Source of the DNA: Verrucomicrobiia bacterium
GTDB lineage: Bacteria; Verrucomicrobiota; Verrucomicrobiae; Limisphaerales; JAKPVM01
Direction: 5' to 3'
Assembly: GCA_026417275.1 (NCBI GenBank)
Contig: JAOADO010000010.1
Coordinates: 269 to 38,621 of the forward strand
Length of the DNA: 38,353 nucleotides
Notes under the pieces: generated by a model
The model's input: the letters and a program-made list of their open reading frames with translations, nothing else
What the model was told of the DNA's origin: nothing
Databases searched by the model: none
Shown: positions 1-7,975 of the stretch, one piece after another
Numbering within the stretch: the stretch's first letter is position 1
Layout of the letters: each line of letters starts with the position of its first letter
Position numbers and translations under genes: made by a program

Positions 1-289
1 GATAATAAAGCCTTAAAAATTCAAATAAACTACCCTTCTTGAATTTTGATTCATTCCTTATTAGTAAATGAATCACAAAAAAAACGATAAAGTGGAATCC
101 AAACAAAACTGTCCAATAATCTCCAATTTTCGAATTTCCGATGGCAACTATTATGCCTGTAATTACAATATAAATCTGCGTAGCGTAATCAATAAAAGTG
201 TAGTTTCTGGTAAAAGAAAAGACACCGTTGAGCGCCTGTGACGGCGCTGCGTTTGACAAGCCCTCTTTCTTTTTTATTGCAACCGTCAT
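1..289 (-). CDS. Partial membrane protein, possibly PAP2-family lipid phosphatase
   Basis: An open frame runs from an ATG at 289 through the left edge with no stop (96 codons visible). The start overlaps the stop of the upstream reductase in an ATGA arrangement, which is typical of translational coupling and supports a real gene. The visible N-terminus is basic (MTVAIKKKEG), then a short soluble stretch, then two hydrophobic segments at about residues 34-50 and 60-76 separated by a short polar loop. That is an integral membrane protein. PAP2-type phosphatases or similar lipid-head-group enzymes often sit beside bacterial sphingolipid genes, so that is my guess, but the catalytic motifs would lie beyond the edge and none is visible. 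The gene's existence is fairly sure; its family is not. Confidence 0.6.
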   Translation of the reverse strand, partial: MTVAIKKKEGLSNAAPSQALNGVFSFTRNYTFIDYATQIYIVITGIIVAIGNSKIGDYWTVLFGFHFIVFFVIHLLIRNESKFKKGSLFEFLRLYY

Positions 290-1269
290 TTCAACCACCC
301 TTCGGCTTTATACCATTCAATTGTCTGTGCAATTCCCTCGTCCAAATTCGTTTTGCAAATTAATTCCAATTCAGTCTTCAACTTCGAAACATCGCACGTC
401 CATGCGGACGCTCTTAACTCATTGTATTTATCAAGACTTAACACGTCTGGCTTTTTTGTAATCTTCGAAATTATATCCTGTAAAAAACAAACAGGAAACA
501 GCGCCTGAACAGGCAGGTAGAGCGGAATTGTCCATGTCTTTAACTTTTCAGCAATAATTTTCGCCAGAGCGGCAGAAGTCGTAATTTGCGGCGAGGCTAC
601 AAAAAATATCTTTCCCGATGCATTCTCCCTATACATAGATTCAACACAAACAAAAGCAAGGTCTTTTACATGTACAAGACTTAATTCCTGTCTACTTCCG
701 ATTTTAGGCAATAAATGAGATTGAATAGATTTAAACAACCTTAAAAACTCTGTGTCTCGCGGACCGTAAACACCTGGTGGTCTCAGAATTGTATATTCTG
801 TCCTGCAGTTGCTTATAACTTCTATCTCAGCCGCAAGTTTACTCATGCCATAAGCTGAAACAGGCTCCGGGGCATCATCCTCTTTTCGCGGTCTTCCTGG
901 CTCCGATGGTCCAGATGCGGCTAAACTTGAAACAAGAATAAACCGTTTTATACAGTTCTGTTTCTTATTCACGGCGTCTAAAAGACAGCGCGTTGCTCCT
1001 TTGTTAACCCTAAAGAATTCTTCTTTGTTTAATGCCCGCACCAATCCCGCACAATGTATAACATGAGTAATACCGTCTAATGCATCCTCAACGGATTGCG
1101 GATTTTCCAATGTCCCGCAAACAATCCTCGCTTGATTCAACCGCCGAGAAATAAATTTTGTGGAGCTCGTTTTTCGAAGCAGGATTGTCGTTGGTATCCC
1201 GCGCTCACAAAGCTCGTCAAGAATATGACTGCCTACAAATCCATTCGCGCCGGTTAATAAAACCCTCAT
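286..1269 (-). CDS. NAD(P)-dependent epimerase/dehydratase-type SDR, likely ceramide/3-ketosphinganine reductase (CerR-like)
   Basis: This 327-residue protein is an extended SDR. It starts with a Rossmann nucleotide-binding motif TGANGFVGS (residues 6-14) and carries the catalytic Y140-x-x-x-K144 (YGMSK) with an upstream Ser in the LVSSLAAS segment. The C-terminal third has the substrate-domain character of dihydroflavonol-reductase-like enzymes. In bacteria that make sphingolipids, an SDR of this class reduces the 3-keto group of the sphingoid base or oxidised ceramide (known family role). Here it follows a serine palmitoyltransferase-like gene by 36 bases on the same strand and overlaps the next gene by four bases, so one operon is likely. 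Acting on the keto-sphingoid product is an inference from this context; other extended SDRs act on sugars or flavonoid-like ketones, so sequence alone does not settle the substrate. Confidence 0.75.
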   Translation of the reverse strand: MRVLLTGANGFVGSHILDELCERGIPTTILLRKTSSTKFISRRLNQARIVCGTLENPQSVEDALDGITHVIHCAGLVRALNKEEFFRVNKGATRCLLDAVNKKQNCIKRFILVSSLAASGPSEPGRPRKEDDAPEPVSAYGMSKLAAEIEVISNCRTEYTILRPPGVYGPRDTEFLRLFKSIQSHLLPKIGSRQELSLVHVKDLAFVCVESMYRENASGKIFFVASPQITTSAALAKIIAEKLKTWTIPLYLPVQALFPVCFLQDIISKITKKPDVLSLDKYNELRASAWTCDVSKLKTELELICKTNLDEGIAQTIEWYKAEGWLK

Positions 1270-1305
1270 TGTATATAAATAAATAGGGTTCTCGCCTCTA
1301 TATCC

Positions 1306-2616
1306 TCAGATAATCCCGAGCTCTTTCCCAACCTTGCCAAGTTTTTCAAGAGCAAAATCAATCTGAACATCCGTATGCGTAGCCATAAGGCTTATCCTTA
1401 TCAATTCTTGACCGGGTGGGACAGCAGGCGAAACCACAGGGTTAACAAATACGCCTTCCTCCTGCAATCGCTTGGTAAACTTAAACGCATTCAAAAGACT
1501 CCTGCAATATATTGGAAGAATCGGCGTTTGACTTGCACCAAGGTCAAATCCGAGCGAAAGCAATCCCTGCTTCATTCTATTTGTATTGCGCCATAACTGC
1601 TGAATTCGTTCCGGCTCGTTAATCATAATATCGAGAGCCGCTTTTACCGCAGCGGCATTTGCCGGACTCATGCTCGCACTAAAAATCAACGCCCGTGAAT
1701 GATGCTTCAAATAATCAATTGTGGAGGCGTCAGACGCAATAAATCCACCAAGACTTGCCAGAGATTTGCTGAAAGTTCCCATTATGAGATGCACCTGTTC
1801 CGTTAATCCAAAATGATTGGATGTTCCAGCTCCCCTGTCCCCAAGCACCCCGATCGCATGCGCATCATCCACCATCACAGCCGCATTGTATTTCTTTGCC
1901 AGACGACACACTTCGGGTAAATTGATAATATCGCCCTCCATGCTAAACACACCGTCAACAACAATCAATTTGCCAGCGTCTTGCTCCACCCCCTGCAACC
2001 TTTTCTCAAGCGCCTCCATATCCTGGTGCGGAAACCGAATAAACTCGCCCTGAGACAATAAACACCCATCTACAATGCTGGCATGGTCGCTCTTGTCGGC
2101 AAGAACACAATCTCCTTTGCCAACAAGGGCGCTGATAACCCCAAGATTTACCTGAAAACCTGTGCTATAGAGAAGAACCGCATCTTTATTCACCAATTTT
2201 GCAAGAGCATGTTCCAATTCAAGGTGAATCTCAAGCGTCCCATTCAAAAACCTCGACCCGGCGCAACCCGTACCGAACTTTTCTACCGCCGCCTTTGCCG
2301 CTTCTTTAATCTTCGGATGATTTGTCAACCCCAGGTAACTATTCGACCCGAGCATCAACACCTTTTTACCGTTAATAATAACCTCTGTGTCCTGCGCGGA
2401 AGAAATCGTTCTAAAATACGGATACAACCCCATCGCCCTCACCTGCTCTGCGCTCTTAAACGAACGCACCTTGTTAAACAACGACGGAAAATTGTCCAAA
2501 TCAGCATGAGCAACAGCGCTCCCTTTCTCTCCATCCGTTTTCTGAGCAGGAGTGTCATGCCCGCTGACTATATCGCTTGACTCTTCAGCTACAATCTTTT
2601 TATACACTTTTGCCAT
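1306..2616 (-). CDS. spt: Alpha-oxoamine synthase, likely serine palmitoyltransferase
   Basis: This is a fold-type I PLP enzyme of about 436 residues in the family of Kbl, BioF, HemA and Spt. It condenses an amino acid with an acyl-thioester. Visible signatures are the substrate-stacking His in DHASIVDG, the PLP-ring Asp and His in DDAHAIG (D251, H253), and the Schiff-base Lys K284 in [13 protein letters not shown]. That last form is closer to bacterial serine palmitoyltransferases than to Kbl or BioF. The N-terminal 50 residues are an extension ahead of the AOS fold. The frame is open to a GTG at 2631, but GGAGG abuts that GTG directly, so I prefer the ATG at 2616. The gene heads a minus-strand run with a reductase and a membrane protein, consistent with the first step of sphingolipid synthesis. 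Glycine C-acetyltransferase is the main alternative. Confidence 0.8.
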   Translation of the reverse strand: MAKVYKKIVAEESSDIVSGHDTPAQKTDGEKGSAVAHADLDNFPSLFNKVRSFKSAEQVRAMGLYPYFRTISSAQDTEVIINGKKVLMLGSNSYLGLTNHPKIKEAAKAAVEKFGTGCAGSRFLNGTLEIHLELEHALAKLVNKDAVLLYSTGFQVNLGVISALVGKGDCVLADKSDHASIVDGCLLSQGEFIRFPHQDMEALEKRLQGVEQDAGKLIVVDGVFSMEGDIINLPEVCRLAKKYNAAVMVDDAHAIGVLGDRGAGTSNHFGLTEQVHLIMGTFSKSLASLGGFIASDASTIDYLKHHSRALIFSASMSPANAAAVKAALDIMINEPERIQQLWRNTNRMKQGLLSLGFDLGASQTPILPIYCRSLLNAFKFTKRLQEEGVFVNPVVSPAVPPGQELIRISLMATHTDVQIDFALEKLGKVGKELGII

Positions 2617-3024
2617 GTTTTTCCGTTTCACCCTCCATCTCGTTGCGCTAAGCAGAAATTAACGGAGGCTATCAATCTCTGCCGCATGTATCAGATTTTA
2701 AACATCACTTTCGACCGATAAAAACAACAACATTCTTACGCAAAATTTTTAAAAATTAACCTTAAAATAATACACAATAGAAAAGATAGTTCAATTTCTG
2801 TTTATAAGCGTCTGTTTATTCATGCATATATGTCAAGCATTTTGTGAAAATTGAAGACAAAAACCACTGCCCCACCAGAAATGTCTAATATGTTTCAAAA
2901 TTTATACCGGCAATGTGCATATTTTTTACATCTTTAACGCCGTTTTCACTCTCTAAAACAATGAAATAAGAAAAAAACAACGGTACTCAACACAATCGCT
3001 GTTTTCCCAAAAAACTCCACCTTT
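2617..3024. other. Intergenic region upstream of the spt-like gene
   Basis: About 400 bases lie between the TPR gene's stop and the start of the spt-like gene, both on the minus strand. All frames are densely interrupted, so I see no hidden acyl-carrier-protein gene, which sometimes accompanies spt. The stretch is AT-rich with poly-A and poly-T runs and presumably holds the spt operon promoter. I could not pick a convincing -35/-10 pair and saw no riboswitch-like structure. Confidence 0.5.
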
Positions 3025-4428
3025 CTACTGCTGGTTTGCGTAATATGAGTCTATTTTTGCGGCAACATCTTTATAGCCAATGTCAACCTCGTAAATCTGT
3101 TTAAACTGGTCAATGGCTTCCTCCTTTTTGCCCATTTTTTCGAAAACACAGCCAAGCTGGTAGATAAGCTCTTTCTTTTCATCGTCAAACGCCTGTTTTT
3201 CCTTAATTGCATTTTGAAGCATCCTTACCGCTGAATCGTGCATCCCGCGTTTTGAAAAACATTGAGCCATGTAGTTGAGCGATGCAATTCTTTTTTGAGG
3301 ATTATTCTGAGCCTTCTGGAACTCCCCGAGCGCCTCTGTGATTTTTCCTGCCTGAAAATAGAGCACCCCGAGTTCAAACCGTATGTTTAAATCCGTGGGA
3401 TATCTATCCGCCCTTTGCTTGCATTCTTCAAGTTGATATGCCTGTCTCTGTGCCTGCAATTCCGCTAATTTCGCCTCATAATCCGAGGCGTTTTTATCAA
3501 GTTGTTCTATCAAATAATCAAATTTCTTTAAATTAGTATCCGCAATGGCTTTATCCAGGGACGGGTCATTGCCAAGGTCTGAGTTTTTCACAATTCCATA
3601 ACATTCGAGAGCTTTGTCAAAATCCTTTTTCTGCACATATAACTCTGCCAGGGAACGCACAAGTTTCATATTTCCAGGTTCTTTTTGCAAACGTTCCTTA
3701 TATTCTTCGATTAACCTCTGGGCAACATCCTCTGTTTTTACTGCGCGTTGCGCCTGCTCAAGAGCAACAGCTTCCTCCTTGTCTTTAATCAAATCCCTAT
3801 AATCAGCCTTTCCTTCTGCAACCGCTTCAAAACCAGTAGTCTGCAGTGTCTTCTTAGCCGTTACATTTTTATAAGCTCGGCTAATTTCCGCGTCATTCGG
3901 GTATACACGAAGAAGCTCCTCATAAATCGCCTCAGCTCTGTCTACCTCATCCAATTGCATGAATAAATCCGCCAATTGCATCTTTATGTCTTTATCTTCG
4001 GGCTTCTGACGAGCAAGAATCCCGAGTGAAAGTATCGCGGTTCTTGGAAAACCCGAAGCGATTGCCGCCTCAGCAATAATCCTATGAGCCATGGAGTTAT
4101 CAGGGTCCTCATTAAGAATGCTTTCGGCTATTTCCATGGCTTCTATAGGATTCTTTCTCATTGCAACCTGCGCCTTTGCAATCTGGCTCGACGCGCTTGC
4201 CGCCCCAAACACCTTTTTGAAAATACTCTTTGAACCACCGCCCTTTCTTAACTGCGCCTCCCTTAACGCCTCGCGGCACTCATAAAAACCTGGTTCTTTT
4301 TTAAGCGCCTGCTCAAAGTGAATAATTGCATACTCGGTATTATTCCTTTGCATCGCAAGCCTTCCCTTTTCGTATAGCTCGCGAACAGGCCTCGGAATTT
4401 CACTCAAACTTTTTTCCTGCATATCCAT
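3025..4428 (-). CDS. Tetratricopeptide-repeat protein
   Basis: This 467-residue protein has no signal peptide or membrane segment. It is built largely of TPR-type helix pairs, recognisable at residues about 21-55 (YAIIHFEQALKKEPG), 92-190 (with LADLFMQLDEVDRAEAIYEE), 245-285 (LAELYVQKKDFDKALECYG) and 345-460 (LGVLYFQAGKITEALGEFQ, then a final EEAIDQFKQIYE repeat). A charged, probably coiled segment rich in E, Q, K and A fills residues about 210-250 and 305-340. TPR proteins are protein-protein scaffolds, and no catalytic domain is attached. It lies 408 bases upstream of the spt-like gene on the same strand, so co-transcription is possible but not evident. Two close Met codons (4428 and 4422) could start it. 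The partner is unknown. Confidence 0.85.
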   Translation of the reverse strand: MDMQEKSLSEIPRPVRELYEKGRLAMQRNNTEYAIIHFEQALKKEPGFYECREALREAQLRKGGGSKSIFKKVFGAASASSQIAKAQVAMRKNPIEAMEIAESILNEDPDNSMAHRIIAEAAIASGFPRTAILSLGILARQKPEDKDIKMQLADLFMQLDEVDRAEAIYEELLRVYPNDAEISRAYKNVTAKKTLQTTGFEAVAEGKADYRDLIKDKEEAVALEQAQRAVKTEDVAQRLIEEYKERLQKEPGNMKLVRSLAELYVQKKDFDKALECYGIVKNSDLGNDPSLDKAIADTNLKKFDYLIEQLDKNASDYEAKLAELQAQRQAYQLEECKQRADRYPTDLNIRFELGVLYFQAGKITEALGEFQKAQNNPQKRIASLNYMAQCFSKRGMHDSAVRMLQNAIKEKQAFDDEKKELIYQLGCVFEKMGKKEEAIDQFKQIYEVDIGYKDVAAKIDSYYANQQ

Positions 4429-4552
4429 TTTGACGAAATCCAGATTACTAACATTGAATTATTATTTTAACCCCAACTACAACGAAATCTGCTTACCATT
4501 CTAATCATAATAATATACTTAAATTGTTCAAGACACTTAATAACTTTTAAAT

Positions 4553-7500
4553 CTACTCAACATCGGCACGTAGAGTCACAACACCCCACGGTGGAACTTG
4601 CACCGTATCACCGACTTTCTTTAATGGCTTTTCACCTGTACCGCTCAACCAGATGTTTTTAGGCTTTGGATCATTCCAGAAAAGTTTTACATTCGTCGCC
4701 CTTCCACCAGCACCGAATAAACGTAAAACTAACGCTTTCCCATCATCCGAAGGCTTTAACGTCGTCGCAACCACATCATCTGCGTCTATCAATACTCGTG
4801 GCTTCGGCGGAGTTGCGCCAGACGCGCGTGCAACAACCAACGGTTGAGATGCTTCCACGCCAAATCGAGTCGCTTCAACCGATGAATATCCATCATGCAG
4901 TCTCATGATATATCGGAAGATAACTGTATCATCCTGTTCTGCGCGGTAATTTGTATGCCAGTGATTGTTCATCACCCACGAATAAATAACTGAAGATGGA
5001 GCCAGATTCGTTATCCACGCCTTAGGGTCAGTCTGTGAACCGATTAAATTCGCGGTAATATCGCCCACTTCAAGAAGCGGGGCATCAACTGGCGCCATCG
5101 TAATTCCATGCTTCTCATTCGAAATATCAACCCACCGTTGAACACTGAACCAGTTTTTGCACGCCGCGGGTATCTGGTCAATGTTTGGTCTTACAGTCGC
5201 TAATCCCACATCCATTCTAACGGTTGCCTTTTCTACATCAAATCCAAAACCAAAGTGAACACCCTCCTTTTTCCTTATGGGAAGTTTTTCAACCGTGTTG
5301 ATTAACTCGATTTTGTCCAACCCATTCACAACTCTCACCTCGCGCAAAAGCCGTTTGCAACCTGGCGCCTCGGATTCTATCAAAAGCGAACCAACAAGCG
5401 GTCCATTTTCTTTTACAGTAATTTTAGTTTTCCCTGTGCGCTGAACTTTCCTTACATCAGCTCCAATCAAATAAAAATAATCATTAATTGCCGTTTTTGC
5501 CCGCGCATCCACATACTCTTTCCCGTTTAATTTAGAGATTAACGAAACAATCGCTCCGCTCTCGTCATCCACGCCAATTGTAAACAATGGATGCTCAATT
5601 TTGTTCGGCTTAACTAAAAGCCCCTTTGAAGAAGGCGTATTTTCACTATTACCAAGTTTATACCTTTTTGCTCCAAATGGAGGCACCTTTTCGGCAACAA
5701 ACACGATTTCGCCGCTGGCAAGCTTCTGGCACAAGATTGATTTACCGCTATCGTCAAAAACCGCGCTGTATTGTTGGGCGATTTCTTTCGGAACAGTAAC
5801 AAGCTCTGTTCTGAACCACGAAACAGTATTGTAGACATCAATTGCACTTTCAATAACTTCTCCTTTTATCGCAATCGCCCGTTCAAAAAGTTTTTTTGAC
5901 ACTTCGTCTGCCTCCACCGCAAACCCGCGTTTTATCCTCCATTGTTCTTTCACAAATGGTTTATCCGGTTCGCTTACACTATTATGAGCTCCCCATGTAT
6001 GTTCACTATAAAGAAGGACATTCCGCCATCCATTGTAGAATGCGTTGACGTCAAAGTTTTTCAGATTTCGTATAGCCCACAATGTTTCTGCTTGAACAAG
6101 CCGTTCCGCAGACGCTCGATTCATCGCTGTTTCAAAAGCCGAAGAACCAGCTCCATCTTCCCAGTAAGGCGTATAATCGCCGCGATATTGCGGAAGAGAT
6201 TTTCCGTATTTCTGCTCAAATTTTCTGAATGCTTCGGCTGTAGTGGCAATTATCAAACGCGGCTCGGCATAACGCTCGTTCCACGCGCGCACCACATCAG
6301 AAAGCTGTTCATCCGGAGCCCCGTTGTCTCCATGAACATTCCACCGAATGTACGTAATTTCATAAGGATATTGCTTTTCTCTGAGTTCATTCAAATACTG
6401 CGGCAGAAAACGCGCAAGCGCCTCCCCATGACCGATTAAATGCCCCAGAGCATAACCACGCGTTGGACACCAGCATAGAACTTTGTTTACCCCATCGGGA
6501 GCAATCCACCAGAATGGCTTATCCTGCCAGGTAATCATCGTTCCTCCCATACGGTCAAAATAATTCGGAGCAAAAGAAAAATACCTTACCCCAGCCTGCG
6601 CCATGGCTGTCACCGTGCTCCATGTATACCCCGGCACATCGCTTATCATCGCAGATTCAACTTTTACACCCCACATCTCAGAAACCTTCATCGCGTAACC
6701 CATCATCCGAATCAACTCCTCAGGTCTTGACAACCCGGTCAATATATTCCCGTAAAACGCGTCCAGGCCGATTCGCCCTTCTTTTATGAATTTTATAAAC
6801 TCTTTCTGCTTTTCCGTCGAAGCCTCACGCAGATAATTCTCAACAGGCCAGAGCACCTCTACGTTCCACACAAACTTTGAGCCGTCTGGATAATTCGCTG
6901 TCTTTCTGATTAACTCAATTGCTATATCAATGTTTTCGTTCTGCTTCTTTACCACATCCGGTTGAACAGCCGTGTATCCAATGTCCACATGAGAGTGAGG
7001 CAAAATATAGATTTCCTTCACTGGCGGTTTTTCCGCCTCGACTTTCTGTTTGGTTATTTCAACGCCTTCAGACTCAAGCGACACCACTAATTTTTTTGTA
7101 AAAGTTTCAGGAATGCTAAATTCAAAAACAGAAGCCCCAGGTTTAAGCTCTACTATCCGGTTTTCCACCGTTTCCAAACCTTCAATTCGCAAAAATGCTG
7201 AGGCGTTTAAAGCATACGGGTAGTCAACCTTTAACTTTAAAGTTCGCGTTCGCACCCCGTCCTTAATTTCAACCATCGGTAAAACCTCAGGTTTTATTGT
7301 CGTTTTCAACGGTACTTCCTGCGGTGCTCCGGGTTCAAAAAATTCTATCTCCGCCCCACCAACCGTACCAAAATTTTGCGGACCAAGTTTTGTGACCTGC
7401 CATCGAACGCGCCTTGCCGTTACAACTTGCGGTAAAATATAAAACGTTTCACCTCCTCGCTTGTTCACATGCACAATCCGAGCTTTTGAAATCACTTTGT

Positions 7501-7840
7501 CCTGCGTATCCTTAAATACAAGTTCGCTTTCAGCCACAGTCGCTGGGTCATTGCGGTCGGTATGTCTGAACGCCGCAATCTTGAACGCCGCCCCAAAATC
7601 AAATTCTATGAAGGTGTTTGTTCCGTCGCCCCTGGACGAGTATTCAGTTCGCGGATTGCCATCAATTATCCGCTCCACTGCATAAGAACCCGAATACGAA
7701 ATAGAATTTGTTAAAATCCGCGGCGTTGGAATCTTCAAAAGCGGCTCATACCTCTTAATAAACTGCCGCTCCCTTTTTTCTGCGCCAGAAGAAATACAAA
7801 CAACAAAAGCAACCAATCCTATCAGATAGAATTTTCTCAT
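4553..7840 (-). CDS. Secreted GH38-type alpha-mannosidase-like hydrolase with N-terminal discoidin-like domain
   Basis: I start this protein of about 1095 residues at the ATG at 7840, because a clear signal peptide (MRKFYLIGLVAFVVCISSGA) begins there; the frame continues to a GTG at 7894 but those 18 residues look non-coding. Residues about 40-150 resemble an F5/8 type C (discoidin) carbohydrate-binding fold (RIIDGNPRTEYSSRG, IEFDFGAA). The GH38 domain begins with PHSHVDIGYT (about 281-290), whose His and Asp match the family's zinc ligands, and continues to SDVPGYTW, where D401 is the candidate nucleophile. A long C-terminal beta-sandwich region follows. GH38 enzymes release alpha-linked mannose; this divergent branch may have another specificity. 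It is monocistronic on the minus strand and divergent from the lysS-like gene. Family call firm, substrate uncertain. Confidence 0.8.
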   Translation of the reverse strand: MRKFYLIGLVAFVVCISSGAEKRERQFIKRYEPLLKIPTPRILTNSISYSGSYAVERIIDGNPRTEYSSRGDGTNTFIEFDFGAAFKIAAFRHTDRNDPATVAESELVFKDTQDKVISKARIVHVNKRGGETFYILPQVVTARRVRWQVTKLGPQNFGTVGGAEIEFFEPGAPQEVPLKTTIKPEVLPMVEIKDGVRTRTLKLKVDYPYALNASAFLRIEGLETVENRIVELKPGASVFEFSIPETFTKKLVVSLESEGVEITKQKVEAEKPPVKEIYILPHSHVDIGYTAVQPDVVKKQNENIDIAIELIRKTANYPDGSKFVWNVEVLWPVENYLREASTEKQKEFIKFIKEGRIGLDAFYGNILTGLSRPEELIRMMGYAMKVSEMWGVKVESAMISDVPGYTWSTVTAMAQAGVRYFSFAPNYFDRMGGTMITWQDKPFWWIAPDGVNKVLCWCPTRGYALGHLIGHGEALARFLPQYLNELREKQYPYEITYIRWNVHGDNGAPDEQLSDVVRAWNERYAEPRLIIATTAEAFRKFEQKYGKSLPQYRGDYTPYWEDGAGSSAFETAMNRASAERLVQAETLWAIRNLKNFDVNAFYNGWRNVLLYSEHTWGAHNSVSEPDKPFVKEQWRIKRGFAVEADEVSKKLFERAIAIKGEVIESAIDVYNTVSWFRTELVTVPKEIAQQYSAVFDDSGKSILCQKLASGEIVFVAEKVPPFGAKRYKLGNSENTPSSKGLLVKPNKIEHPLFTIGVDDESGAIVSLISKLNGKEYVDARAKTAINDYFYLIGADVRKVQRTGKTKITVKENGPLVGSLLIESEAPGCKRLLREVRVVNGLDKIELINTVEKLPIRKKEGVHFGFGFDVEKATVRMDVGLATVRPNIDQIPAACKNWFSVQRWVDISNEKHGITMAPVDAPLLEVGDITANLIGSQTDPKAWITNLAPSSVIYSWVMNNHWHTNYRAEQDDTVIFRYIMRLHDGYSSVEATRFGVEASQPLVVARASGATPPKPRVLIDADDVVATTLKPSDDGKALVLRLFGAGGRATNVKLFWNDPKPKNIWLSGTGEKPLKKVGDTVQVPPWGVVTLRADVE

Positions 7841-7925
7841 GGTGAACACATTCTCATTATTTTTATTAAAAAAATCCAGAAAAATAAATTGCACTAAAAA
7901 ATTCTTTTAAGTAGTTCATATTTGG

Positions 7926-7944
7926 GTTAGTTTAAATGACTAAC
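7926..7944. promoter_or_regulatory. Inverted repeat between divergent genes
   Basis: GTTAGT (7926-7931) and ACTAAC (7939-7944) form a perfect 6-base inverted repeat with a 7-base spacer, in the short space between the GH38 gene and the lysS-like gene. It ends 31 bases before the GTG of the lysS-like gene. Its size and place suit an operator, but a 6-base arm in AT-rich DNA can occur by chance. Confidence 0.25.
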
Positions 7945-7975
7945 TTTAATTTTGTTTTAAAACGGAGAGCAAACT

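Noticed and set aside
2083..2580. A 165-codon plus-strand open frame within the spt-like gene
   Set aside because: It is antisense to the PLP enzyme; no ribosome-binding site or recognisable domain.
2617..3024. Hidden acyl-carrier-protein gene next to spt
   Set aside because: All frames have frequent stops and no DSL-type phosphopantetheine motif is seen.
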